Below are positions 1 through 7,926 of a stretch of 64,000 nt of DNA, one piece after another (position 1 is the first letter of the stretch; each line of letters starts with the position of its first letter). The translations under genes and the position numbers were made by a program. Under the pieces are notes generated by a model. That model was not told the origin of the DNA. It ran no database searches and saw only the letters and a program-made list of their open reading frames with translations. The stretch spans positions 1-64,000 of the forward strand of contig JBNJCW010000003.1 of NCBI GenBank assembly GCA_051744345.1. The letters run 5' to 3'. Source of the DNA: Halolacustris sp051744345. GTDB lineage: Bacteria; Actinomycetota; Humimicrobiia; Humimicrobiales; Humimicrobiaceae.

Positions 1-17
1 TTTTCAGTAAAGGCCAT
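1..17 (-). CDS. Probable first codons of hsdR (cut by window edge)
   Basis: An ATG at position 17 on the minus strand opens a frame reading M-A-F-T-E into the window edge. Type I restriction R subunits commonly begin with a short stretch of this kind, and a GTGGAG ribosome-binding-like sequence lies just upstream, inside the end of hsdS. The spacing (1 nt after the hsdS stop) fits an M-S-R operon. Only five codons are visible, so the call rests mainly on gene order. Confidence 0.4.
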
Positions 18-18
18 A

Positions 19-1260
19 CTATGACTCCACTTTTACTCTTCTTCTGCCGGTTAGTAAATCATTCAGTAGACCATTTTTTACTCTCTTCAATTTGTTCTTT
101 TTTTCTTTTAGGAGCTGAATTCTTTCATCTACAGTAAAGAGTATTTCTGCAATTTTTTTCTGTTCTGGTAAAGGTGGAAGAGGAATCAAAAGATTTTTAA
201 GACTTACTTTTGTTGCTCTTTGTCTACCAGTTGTACCAGTCATTGATGTTATTATTTTACTTCTAAATTTTGGATATTTTAGTACATAAAATAAAAAAAA
301 TTTATTAATATTCTTACAGAAAATTGGAAAAACCTCAGTCGTAGCTAAAGCAAAACCATTAGAGATCTTATCTGGAACAATACCTTGTTTTTCATTTTCT
401 AAAGATGGAGTAATTTTAGCTAAAAGGATGTCGCCACTCTCACAGTAAGTGAAGCTCTTAACATTATTAATTGGACGAATTTCAAAAGTAGTGAATATAT
501 TAGAATCTGGTATTTTTTCCATAGGAATAAAAGCAACCTTATCAAAACCATTAATTCTCCTATTACCTCTGATTTCTATTATAGATTCGTCTCCTAATTT
601 AACTAATTTCCATTCTTCTGGAAGCCTACCTATTTCTGTTTCTTTATATTCTTTATGTCCAATTCCCTCAGTTAGAAGCTTCTTCATCAAGCCTTTTTTT
701 AATTGATTAGCCTTAGTTATGTATCTATCTACTTCTTCAATAGTTTTATCAACAGATGATAGTATTTCTGCTATTTTATTCTGTTCAGGAAGAGGAGGAA
801 TTATTATTTTGAAATTTTCTAATTCTTTCTTTGTTATAGCTTTAAACGTAGAACCTCTAGATATGGAATCTAATAATTTCTTTGAATATTTAAGATAGTA
901 AAAAAGAAACAAGAACCTTACTTTTTTATCTTTCACTCTTATTGCTGCTAAGCCCCTGCCAATGCAGCTTTTATGTAAAGCAATGTTTATATCTCCTACT
1001 GGAGCTCTAACAGACAATAATAAATCATTTTTTTCTGCAATTTTTATAGGGCTGGAGCACCAGTAAACAGGATCTGGGTATATTTCTTTAAATTCAGATT
1101 TACCTTGTAGAAAAGGTAATCCAACACCTTTCTTATTATATGTTAAAGATGGGGGAGATTGTCCCATAATTAAATTTACATAATTATCATTTCCTAAGGT
1201 AATTATCCTCCATTTTTCTGGTATATAATTATTCTGTTTTTTTTTAAATTCGTCACTCAT
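19..1260 (-). CDS. hsdS: Type I restriction-modification specificity subunit HsdS
   Basis: A 413-aa protein with the two-fold layout of HsdS. Two target-recognition domains (about residues 15-165 and 215-370) are each followed by a conserved helical region with the PLPEQ(K/N)KIAEIL signature (about 155-165 and 367-378). HsdS sets the DNA sequence bound by the HsdM/HsdR complex: each recognition domain reads one half of a bipartite site and the helices act as a ruler. The length is normal and both halves are intact. It lies downstream of hsdM and fic in the same orientation. The target sequence cannot be predicted from the sequence alone. AT-rich composition like its neighbours suggests the whole cluster was acquired. 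Confidence 0.93.
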   Translation of the reverse strand: MSDEFKKKQNNYIPEKWRIITLGNDNYVNLIMGQSPPSLTYNKKGVGLPFLQGKSEFKEIYPDPVYWCSSPIKIAEKNDLLLSVRAPVGDINIALHKSCIGRGLAAIRVKDKKVRFLFLFYYLKYSKKLLDSISRGSTFKAITKKELENFKIIIPPLPEQNKIAEILSSVDKTIEEVDRYITKANQLKKGLMKKLLTEGIGHKEYKETEIGRLPEEWKLVKLGDESIIEIRGNRRINGFDKVAFIPMEKIPDSNIFTTFEIRPINNVKSFTYCESGDILLAKITPSLENEKQGIVPDKISNGFALATTEVFPIFCKNINKFFLFYVLKYPKFRSKIITSMTGTTGRQRATKVSLKNLLIPLPPLPEQKKIAEILFTVDERIQLLKEKKNKLKRVKNGLLNDLLTGRRRVKVES

Positions 1261-1422
1261 ATTTATGGCTTACATTAAAAATTAAAATTTAACCTCTTCT
1301 TTTCTATAGTTTTTTGCTTTTTAGTCTAATAATTAGTACTGATAATTATTATCTAAATTTATAGTTACCACCTATTCTATTTTAAACTCTTTAATATCTA
1401 TTTATATTTCGCAAACAACCTT

Positions 1423-1453
1423 TTGACAACTTATTGACAACTTTTTTGACAAC
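1423..1453. repeat. Three short direct repeats TTGACAAC
   Basis: The octamer TTGACAAC occurs at 1423-1430, 1434-1441 and 1446-1453, spaced 11 and 12 bp apart, in the 200-bp gap between the fic stop and the hsdS start. One-helical-turn spacing is what a DNA-binding protein recognising iterated half-sites would need. No function is shown; the region is AT-rich and a chance origin is possible. Confidence 0.35.
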
Positions 1454-1460
1454 CAATAAT

Positions 1461-2498
1461 CTAAACTAAAATATAATGTGCCCCCTTTTTCTTTCCTTTT
1501 AATTCTACAACTCCTAAATTTACCAACTTATTCATTTCTTTTAATGCAGCCTGCCGTGATACTCCGAACATACCAGCAATATCTGTAGATGTTGCTTTAT
1601 CATTTTTTAGTATAAATTCTACAATATTCATTTGTCTCTCTGTAAGGGCTATTTGTCCTTTTTCCTTTAAATATTTAATATCTTTACTGAGTCCTATTAC
1701 TCTATCTGTTATTGCTTTAATGCTTACTGCTACCCCTTCAGTAAAGTATTCCAGCCATGCTGTAAGATCAATGCTTTTTTTATCAACACTCTCAAGTGCC
1801 TTATAATAACTTGCCCTATTACTATCATAGTAATCATCTAAAGCAAAAAATCTTTTGGTATCAAATCCCCTTTTATATAAAACAAGGGTCGCCATAATTC
1901 TAGCTGTTCTACCATTTCCATCTACAAAAGGGTGAATCCTTACAATCTCATAGTGTGTAATTCCCCCATGTAAAACTGGATCAATTTCCAAAGTTTTATC
2001 TGAATTGCACCAGTTTAAGAAATTATTCAACAATAGTGGAACTTCATTAAAAGAAGGTGGTCTAAATACTACTTCACCTGTAATTCTGTTTCCTACAACA
2101 ACTTCACAATTCCGAAGTGAACCTTCGTACTCGGGACTTTCCAATGTTTCATTTGTTACTATTTTATGAATCTTAAGAAAATCTTTTTCTGTTAAGAACT
2201 CCTTCTTTACAAGATCGGGTATTATTTCCAACGCTTCAATGTAATTTAAAACTTCTTGTTTGTCTTTTCTCCTGACCATTATATCTCTACCATTTGCCAG
2301 ATCACTTACTTCCTCAAAAGAAAGAGGATTCCCCTCAATAGCGGTAGATGAATGAGCACTTCTGATTAAAGCTTCTCTTCTCAATTTAACTTCCCATTTT
2401 GGAATCAAAGGGGAGTTCATTATTATAGTTTTATTTTCTGCTATTAGTGTTAAATTTTTAACTATTTTATTTGTGTACTTAAAATTGGGCTTAAACAT
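1461..2498 (-). CDS. fic: Fic/DOC-family protein with C-terminal winged helix
   Basis: A 345-aa Fic-fold protein that would transfer AMP (or a related nucleotide moiety) from a nucleotide to a hydroxyl on a target protein. The catalytic motif HPFVDGNGRTAR is near residues 189-200 and complete. An N-terminal STAIEGN segment near residue 50 matches the auto-inhibitory (S/T)xxxE(G/N) motif of class II Fic proteins, so activity is probably self-restrained. The last ~60 residues form a winged-helix-like segment (ATSTDIAGMFGVSRQAALKE), as in many stand-alone Fic proteins. It overlaps the hsdM stop by 8 nt and is translated from the same message. Fic genes inside type I RM operons are common, but their role there is not established. 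Confidence 0.92.
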   Translation of the reverse strand: MFKPNFKYTNKIVKNLTLIAENKTIIMNSPLIPKWEVKLRREALIRSAHSSTAIEGNPLSFEEVSDLANGRDIMVRRKDKQEVLNYIEALEIIPDLVKKEFLTEKDFLKIHKIVTNETLESPEYEGSLRNCEVVVGNRITGEVVFRPPSFNEVPLLLNNFLNWCNSDKTLEIDPVLHGGITHYEIVRIHPFVDGNGRTARIMATLVLYKRGFDTKRFFALDDYYDSNRASYYKALESVDKKSIDLTAWLEYFTEGVAVSIKAITDRVIGLSKDIKYLKEKGQIALTERQMNIVEFILKNDKATSTDIAGMFGVSRQAALKEMNKLVNLGVVELKGKKKGAHYILV

Positions 2499-4275
2499 CG
2501 TCTATCCCCAGTTCATTAAGATAATTTGCAATCTTTTTTTCATTCTCCGATAAATTTTGATTTATATTTTTTATATCTTTCCACTCACTAGCTATATCTA
2601 TTTCTTCAACTTCTTCTTCTGGATAGACATATAGAGTCACATTGAGATTATAGTCATTTTCTTTTATCTTCTCTTTTTCTATAAGCTGGGAAAATCCTTT
2701 TAATTCCCCATTATTCTTATATGCTTTTACTATTTTATCTATATTTTTCTCTCCCAGACAGTTAAGCTTTCTTACTTCTGGGTGGCTCTCATATTCTTCG
2801 CTGGCATTTATAAATTGAACCATACCCTTTTTAAATTCAGGTTTATTTTTGTTTAAAACAATTATGGCTCCTGGAGCTCCTGTATTATAAAAAAGCTTTT
2901 CTGGCAGAAGAATAATTGTTTCTATTAAATCATTTTCAACCATCTTTGATCTTATTACTTTTTCTTTGCCCATTCTAAACAGGCACCCATTATCTATTAC
3001 TACTCCGACTTTCCCCATTTCTTCCTCTGCTGATGCTAGCATATGCTGTATCCATGCCCAGTCTGCAGATTGTCTGGGAGAGAAACCAAAACTAAACCGC
3101 TTAGACCAGAATTCTCCTTTTCTCAGAACTTCTTCATCGTATCCATCCTGATTCCATGGGGGATTTGCTATAACAATATCAAACGTTTCTATTTCACCTG
3201 AATCATTTATAAATTTGGGAGAATTTAATGTATCTCCATAAGCAATTTTTGCATTTCTTATGTCATGAATGTTTAAATTCATTTTAGCTAGGGCCATTGT
3301 TTTATGGTTTGCTTCCTGCCCATATAGAAAAAGCTTATTTGCAGAATCCTTCCCCAAGTTATCTTTTAAGTACCTGTATGAACTTATAAGCATCCCTCCC
3401 GAACCACAGGCAGGGTCATAAACACTCTGCCCTGGTTTTGGATCAAGCATTTCAACAATCAGTTTTATAACTTCTCTTGCTGTATATACCTCTCCTTCCT
3501 TAGCTTTCTGGGGGGCAAAATATCTTAATATCCATTCATAAGCATCACCAAGAATATCTGGAGAAACATTATGGAGTGACTTTTCACTGAAAAGTTCAAT
3601 CAGTTGTCTTAGGATCTCGGCATTTTCTTTACTTGTTGTAAATTGAACAAAATCTATATTTTCAAATACAATTTTTAAATCTGAATTTGTATCAGCAATA
3701 GCTTTCATTGCAGCAGAAAAATTTTCTGGAATTCTTGCAGGATCTTTTTTTCTTAAATTATCCCATAAAAACTCTTCGGGAATATTATAGTCATGATAAG
3801 CAGAATTTCTTGCTTCTTTTCTAGCTTCTTCTTTACTAAGACCATCAGCAATAGCTTCATCATATGCAGTTTTAAATTCTTTTTCCCATTTATCGCTCAT
3901 TCTCTTATAGAAAAGAAGCACTAATATAAAGGTGTAATCAACTCTTGTTCTTATAAGATCTGCTGCAGATTTTAATATTCGTTCCAGCTCTCCCCTGGTT
4001 AATTTTTTCTTATCAAGTGACAGAGTATTAGAAATCATATCTTTCTTGCTTTTTAGTTTATAAATTCTTTTTCTGGCATCATCTGGATCAAACTCAACTT
4101 CAAGCATTCCTGCTTTTCTGAGCTCAGATAAAATTACCACAACTTCGTTTTTTGTATCTTTTATACCATTTATTCCTTGGTTAAGTTTGTTAGCTGCTTC
4201 CCCAAGAGGGAAGGGAGATGATTGAAATGATTGCCACAAGATGTCATATCTTTTATTGATCCAGTCTGGTAACAT
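2491..4275 (-). CDS. hsdM: Type I restriction-modification methylase HsdM with N-terminal winged helix
   Basis: A 594-aa DNA adenine-N6 methyltransferase subunit. The SAM-binding motif DPACGSGG lies near residue 288 and the catalytic NPPW near residue 372; the HsdM N-terminal helical domain spans about residues 90-230. The first ~75 residues are an additional winged-helix domain (VVVILSELRKAGMLEV, then DPDDARKRIYKL) of the type often attached to minimal nucleotidyltransferases and antitoxins. That is not part of a standard HsdM and may give DNA binding or autoregulation. It is the first gene of the operon, with a promoter and palindrome immediately upstream. With HsdS it protects host DNA; with HsdR it restricts foreign DNA. 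Confidence 0.93.
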   Translation of the reverse strand: MLPDWINKRYDILWQSFQSSPFPLGEAANKLNQGINGIKDTKNEVVVILSELRKAGMLEVEFDPDDARKRIYKLKSKKDMISNTLSLDKKKLTRGELERILKSAADLIRTRVDYTFILVLLFYKRMSDKWEKEFKTAYDEAIADGLSKEEARKEARNSAYHDYNIPEEFLWDNLRKKDPARIPENFSAAMKAIADTNSDLKIVFENIDFVQFTTSKENAEILRQLIELFSEKSLHNVSPDILGDAYEWILRYFAPQKAKEGEVYTAREVIKLIVEMLDPKPGQSVYDPACGSGGMLISSYRYLKDNLGKDSANKLFLYGQEANHKTMALAKMNLNIHDIRNAKIAYGDTLNSPKFINDSGEIETFDIVIANPPWNQDGYDEEVLRKGEFWSKRFSFGFSPRQSADWAWIQHMLASAEEEMGKVGVVIDNGCLFRMGKEKVIRSKMVENDLIETIILLPEKLFYNTGAPGAIIVLNKNKPEFKKGMVQFINASEEYESHPEVRKLNCLGEKNIDKIVKAYKNNGELKGFSQLIEKEKIKENDYNLNVTLYVYPEEEVEEIDIASEWKDIKNINQNLSENEKKIANYLNELGIDDV

Positions 4276-4313
4276 GGTTATAAACTACTTTCTAGCTAAA
4301 TAATAATTTACAT

Positions 4314-4333
4314 AAGTTTATTTTAATAAACTT
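4314..4333. promoter_or_regulatory. Perfect 20-bp palindrome at the hsdM transcription start
   Basis: AAGTTTATT and its exact reverse complement AATAAACTT, separated by TT, occupy 4314-4333. The palindrome directly follows the -10 element of the hsdM promoter, where a bound repressor would block initiation. A half-site-like AAGTTTG recurs at 4341-4347. Candidate readers are the winged-helix domains at the ends of HsdM or Fic; this is inference. Confidence 0.5.
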
Positions 4334-4362
4334 ATTTTATAAGTTTGAATTTTGAAAGTCAA
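4334..4362 (-). promoter_or_regulatory. Sigma-70-type promoter of the hsdM-fic-hsdS operon
   Basis: On the minus strand TTGACT (4357-4362) and TAAAAT (4334-4339) are separated by exactly 17 bp, about 60 bp upstream of the hsdM start. Both hexamers are one mismatch from consensus. The start site would fall near 4326, inside the palindrome. Confidence 0.6.
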
Positions 4363-4566
4363 TACAAACTATGAAATTATTTATTCAAAAATCAATGGAC
4401 TCCTCAAGTAGGCAATAATGTAGTAAATAAATTTAAGAAGTCCTTTGACTATGGGAGTGATAGCTATATGGGAGTTATAAAAAATTTTTAAATTTGTTTT
4501 GTTTCTAAGTTTATGAGTCTAGTTGTATAAAATTTAAAAATACTTGACTGTGTAAACAAGTATTAG

Positions 4567-4746
4567 ATGTACGGTAATCGCATGAAATTTGAATGGGCCC
4601 TGAAAAAATGGATGGTTAAAACAAAAATAGGAATACCTTTTGAAAAAATTGTTTTCCATTTCTCTCAAAGAATTTATGGGAAGTAGCAGACCTTCCATAA
4701 CAAAAGAAATATCCAGAGCAAAGAATATATTTTTTAATAGTTGATG
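4567..4746 (+). pseudogene. Possible frameshifted remnant of a short ORF
   Basis: In the 640-bp gap between hsdM and the radical SAM gene, a frame opens at 4567 (MYGNRMKFEWALKKW) and stops at 4686. A +1 shift near 4680 continues with SRPSITKEISRAKNIFFNS to a TGA at about 4744. The joined reading looks protein-like, but no family is recognised. The rest of 4363-4900 is AT-rich and holds nothing else I can name. Gene decay next to an acquired RM cluster is plausible but unproven. Confidence 0.2.
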
Positions 4747-4946
4747 ATTACATTTATTTAGTTCCTAATGTAAAAGAACAATCATTTTTAGAGATAAATA
4801 ACAACCCCTTTATTTTTACTACTAATCTTATTAATATGATTATATTAATTGAATTAGTAATATATAAATGCTAAGATTTTTTCAGGTTGATTTGTAAACA
4901 TACGGATTAGGAAATATTGTCATCCTTTACACAGGAGGAGAGGACC

Positions 4947-6287
4947 ATGACCTTAAAGGAAAAAATGAGGCTCTATACAACCAAGACGGCCATCAAGGGG
5001 GCATTGAAGGTACTTCCCCATATATCTGATGAGAGGTGGCTTTCCCTGGTTAAAGGCAGGATTTACAAGCCAAAGAAAAAAAATGAAATGGATTTTTTGG
5101 AAAACCTGCTGGTAAGCTTAAAGAATGCAGTCCTGAATGCTCCCCCTAGTGTCAGGGAGAAAGTGGTTATGAACCTTATCAACAATGCCATGATCCAGGG
5201 CCAGCCCAAAAGGCATGCCTTCGCCGAAAAATACGGCATCAATCCCCCCAACCACCTGGTGATAAGCCCCACCATGGCATGTAACCTGAAATGTTTTGGC
5301 TGCTATGCCTGGAAGTACCCCAAAAAAGATGTCCTGCCCTATGATGTATGCAACCGGATAATAGATGAGGCCAATGATATCGGCATCTACTTCTTTGTAA
5401 TAACCGGCGGGGAGCCTTTCGCCTGGGAACATATTTACGACTTCCTGGAGACCCATAACGACTGTTTTTTCCAGATATACACCAATGGGCAGCTTATCGA
5501 CCAAGAAGCAGCAGAAAGGCTTTCTGAACTGGGCAATGCCATCCTGTGCATAAGCGTGGAAGGGCTGAGGGAAGAAACCGAAGCCAGGAGAGGTAAAGGA
5601 AGCTGGGATAAAATAATGGAAGCTATGGACCTGCTTAAGGAAAATGGGGTGCTTTTCGGATATTCAGTTACTGCAGTCAGGAACAACAATGAATTAATAG
5701 TAAGTGATGAGTTTATTGATTTCTTTGTAGAGAAAGGTTGTTTTCTGGGTTGGTACTTTAACTATATTCCTACCGGTAAAGACCCTGACCTTGATCTTAT
5801 GCCCACCCCGGAGCAGAGGGATTACAGGAGAAGAAGGGTGCTGGAACTGAGAAAAACCAAAAACCTCATCCCCATTGATTTCTGGAATGACGGACCCCTG
5901 GTCCACGGATGCATGGCTGGGGGAAAGAACTATTTCCATATCAATGTTAACGGTGACGTGGAGCCATGCGTATTCATCCACTTTGCCGCAGATAACATAA
6001 AAAACAAAAGCTTAACCGAAGTGATCACTTCAGATTTCTTCAAAGAATTCAGGAAAAGGCAGATGCAGTCCGACAACCACCTTAGGCCCTGCTGCATAAT
6101 CGACAATCCCCATGTTCTCAGGGAGGCAGTTGCCCAGACAGGGGCATACACGACCCATGAAGGTGCAGAGACTATGGTAACCAGCCTTGCAAAATCCCTG
6201 GATGAGTACGGTGAAAAATATAAGGAGATAGCAAATAAGGCATGGGCTATGGAATATGTTCCCAAAGAAGATGAGGAGGCGGTCTAA
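4947..6287 (+). CDS. Radical SAM/SPASM-domain protein
   Basis: A 446-aa radical SAM enzyme. The Cx3Cx2C cluster motif (MACNLKCFGCY) lies near residue 112, followed by the TGGEP motif. The C-terminal third carries a SPASM-like set of cysteines (GCMAGG, then a segment with VNGDVEPCVF, then PCC), implying at least one auxiliary iron-sulfur cluster. Such enzymes modify peptides, cofactors or metabolites; the substrate cannot be read from sequence. The start is ATG 4947 rather than the upstream in-frame codon at 4917, because AGGAGG sits 8 nt before it. The next gene begins in the same frame directly after the stop, so the two are co-transcribed. No obvious precursor peptide gene lies beside it. 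Confidence 0.88.
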   Translation: MTLKEKMRLYTTKTAIKGALKVLPHISDERWLSLVKGRIYKPKKKNEMDFLENLLVSLKNAVLNAPPSVREKVVMNLINNAMIQGQPKRHAFAEKYGINPPNHLVISPTMACNLKCFGCYAWKYPKKDVLPYDVCNRIIDEANDIGIYFFVITGGEPFAWEHIYDFLETHNDCFFQIYTNGQLIDQEAAERLSELGNAILCISVEGLREETEARRGKGSWDKIMEAMDLLKENGVLFGYSVTAVRNNNELIVSDEFIDFFVEKGCFLGWYFNYIPTGKDPDLDLMPTPEQRDYRRRRVLELRKTKNLIPIDFWNDGPLVHGCMAGGKNYFHINVNGDVEPCVFIHFAADNIKNKSLTEVITSDFFKEFRKRQMQSDNHLRPCCIIDNPHVLREAVAQTGAYTTHEGAETMVTSLAKSLDEYGEKYKEIANKAWAMEYVPKEDEEAV

Positions 6288-6797
6288 ATAGATACTGCAC
6301 CCAGGCCCAGGAGGTTTCTTCACCTTAAATATGTTTACAGGATCTTCTTTCTGGAAGATTTCCTAAAAAGGATATGGTTTGACTGCCGTTCATGCGGGCA
6401 ATGCATCCTAAGCACTACCGGTTTCGTCTGCCCCATGAGGTGCCCTAAAAAGTTAAGGAACGGCATCTGCGGGGGTTCAAGTAAGGGCACGTGCGAGGTT
6501 GACCGTACCAAAAGATGCGTTTGGGAAGAAATATATGAGGGATCTAAAAGCCTGGACAGGATCCGGCTTCTGGATAAATTCCAAAAACCGGTAGACTCTA
6601 GACTGCATAATACATCTTCGTTTGTAAACATGTTTGACAGAAGGATAGAAGGGATGAATATCATAGCAGAGGGAAAAGGCAGTAAGGTATGCCAGCTTAT
6701 GAAGGTATTATCGCACCTGGTAAAAATAAGATGGAGAAAATTTCTGCATCCTTCAAGGTATCACCAGAAATACCCCAATCATTACCTGGGCGTATAA
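6288..6797 (+). CDS. MTHFR C-terminal-type zinc/Fe-S protein, non-canonical start
   Basis: The frame following the radical SAM stop encodes the stand-alone form of the methylenetetrahydrofolate reductase C-terminal domain: LKYVYRIFFLEDFLKRIW, FDCRSCGQCILSTTGF, CPMRCPKKLRNG, ICGGSSKGTCEV and CVWEEIYE, with at least nine cysteines in the family pattern. Relatives occur beside MetF and corrinoid/THF enzymes in anaerobes and probably carry metal or Fe-S sites. Family-like sequence clearly starts upstream of the first in-frame ATG (6435), yet no ATG, GTG or TTG lies between the TAA at 6285 and 6435. Candidate starts are ATA 6288, 8 nt after an AGGAGG, or CTG 6351. Read-through of the TAA or a sequence error are alternatives. 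The last ~45 residues do not match the family. Confidence 0.7.
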   Translation: MDTAPRPRRFLHLKYVYRIFFLEDFLKRIWFDCRSCGQCILSTTGFVCPMRCPKKLRNGICGGSSKGTCEVDRTKRCVWEEIYEGSKSLDRIRLLDKFQKPVDSRLHNTSSFVNMFDRRIEGMNIIAEGKGSKVCQLMKVLSHLVKIRWRKFLHPSRYHQKYPNHYLGV

Positions 6798-6833
6798 TAA
6801 ATGCTTCCAGAACCTTAAGCTGTGCCAGCGGAT

Positions 6834-7181
6834 CTATTTTTCCTTTTCTGCGCCCTCTTCTACCAGATGGCATATGCCTGCCACGTATTTTATATCCAGA
6901 ACAAAGACGATACCCTCTCCGGGCTTGTTCAGGTTTCCTGCCTCAAGGATGGCATCCAGAACCTTTTTTGTAATTTCACAGTTTACCACAGTCAGCAGTA
7001 TCTCCTTTTCCGGCTCAATAGGTATCCCCATAAGTTTGGATTTTTCATGTATGCCGGAGCCCCTTGCCGGAATTACAGTTCCCCCCTCTGCTCCCGCTTC
7101 CTTGGAAGCGGCCAGTATGGTTTCAGAAAAACCCCTTTTTACAATGGTAACAATCAGATCATGGTCTTCATAACATATCAT
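6834..7181 (-). CDS. PII-like regulatory protein linked to DUF1538 transporters
   Basis: A 115-aa protein with the PII (GlnB-like) ferredoxin-like fold: an N-terminal beta-alpha-beta (DLIVTIVKRGFSETILAASKEAGAEGGTVIPARGSG), then KEILLTVVNCEITKKVLDAI and GIVFVLDIKYVAGI near the C-terminus. It lacks the uridylylated T-loop tyrosine context of GlnB/GlnK, so it is a divergent subgroup. It is the third gene of a minus-strand set behind two DUF1538 membrane proteins, 13 nt downstream, with a GGAGG ribosome site. By analogy to AmtB-GlnK it would sense a nucleotide or ion state and gate the transporter. Convergent with the preceding MTHFR-C gene. Confidence 0.8.
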   Translation of the reverse strand: MICYEDHDLIVTIVKRGFSETILAASKEAGAEGGTVIPARGSGIHEKSKLMGIPIEPEKEILLTVVNCEITKKVLDAILEAGNLNKPGEGIVFVLDIKYVAGICHLVEEGAEKEK

Positions 7182-7194
7182 TTATATAAACCTC

Positions 7195-7926
7195 CTACTC
7201 CTGTTTCCTTTCATTGATCCTGTAAAGCAGCCCCAGTATAACCACCGAAAGGATGGGGGCCAGGGCTACCAGGGAAATAAGTCCGAATCCGTCAGTTATA
7301 GCATCCCTTCCCTCCATTATATTAGCAGCCCCCACCGAAATAGCCATTATAAAGGTTACCGTCATGGGCCCGGTTGCCACTCCTCCCGAGTCAAAAGCAA
7401 TAGCGGTAAAGGTGGGGCTTATAATTTTAGCCAGGGCTAAAGCCACCACATATCCCGGCAGTATGAAATAGGCCAGGTGGATACCCCAAAGGGTTCTGGC
7501 CATGGCCAGGGCAATGGATGCGGCAACCCCCAGGGAAATGGTAAACAGCATGGTCTTTTCCTGAATGTACCCGCTGGAAGCATTTTCCACTTCCTGGCAG
7601 AGTACCCTTACCGCTGGTTCAGCAATGGTTACCGTAAATCCCAGTATAAAACCTATGGGAATGAGAATCCACCTGTGGTTTAAGCTTCCCAGTACTTCCC
7701 CTATCGTATTTCCGGTGGGAAGAAAACCTATATGCACACCGTAGAGAAACATAACCAGGCCAACAAAGGTTAGAAACATTCCCTTCATTATATTTTTTGC
7801 TTCCGTCCTAGGCAGTTTTAAAAAGAAAATCTGGTATATCAAAAAGATTACCATAAGCGGTATCAGCGCTATGGCTACCTCTATGATTATATCCAGGAGG
7901 CTGCGGAGGGCAAAAAAATCTTTCAT
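7195..7926 (-). CDS. DUF1538 membrane transporter subunit (UmpB-like)
   Basis: A 243-aa hydrophobic protein with about six to seven membrane segments, belonging to DUF1538. Characteristic sequence includes FTVTIAEPAVRVLCQEVE, AFDSGGVATGPMTV and a terminal LGLLYRIN. Paired DUF1538 proteins (UmpAB) have been described as two-component cation/proton antiporters in a halophile; the role here is inferred from that. The start overlaps the stop of the upstream paralogue by 4 nt (ATGA), so the two are made in a coupled way, consistent with a heteromeric complex. Confidence 0.82.
   Translation of the reverse strand: MKDFFALRSLLDIIIEVAIALIPLMVIFLIYQIFFLKLPRTEAKNIMKGMFLTFVGLVMFLYGVHIGFLPTGNTIGEVLGSLNHRWILIPIGFILGFTVTIAEPAVRVLCQEVENASSGYIQEKTMLFTISLGVAASIALAMARTLWGIHLAYFILPGYVVALALAKIISPTFTAIAFDSGGVATGPMTVTFIMAISVGAANIMEGRDAITDGFGLISLVALAPILSVVILGLLYRINERKQE

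Noticed and set aside
5118..5504. Long antisense ORFs inside the radical SAM, ilv, leu and ser genes
   Set aside because: Reverse-strand shadows of strongly coding frames with no motifs or ribosome sites of their own.
6689..6973. Plus-strand ORF overlapping the MTHFR-C end and the PII-like gene
   Set aside because: It runs antisense through the PII-like gene and has low-complexity composition; treated as a shadow.
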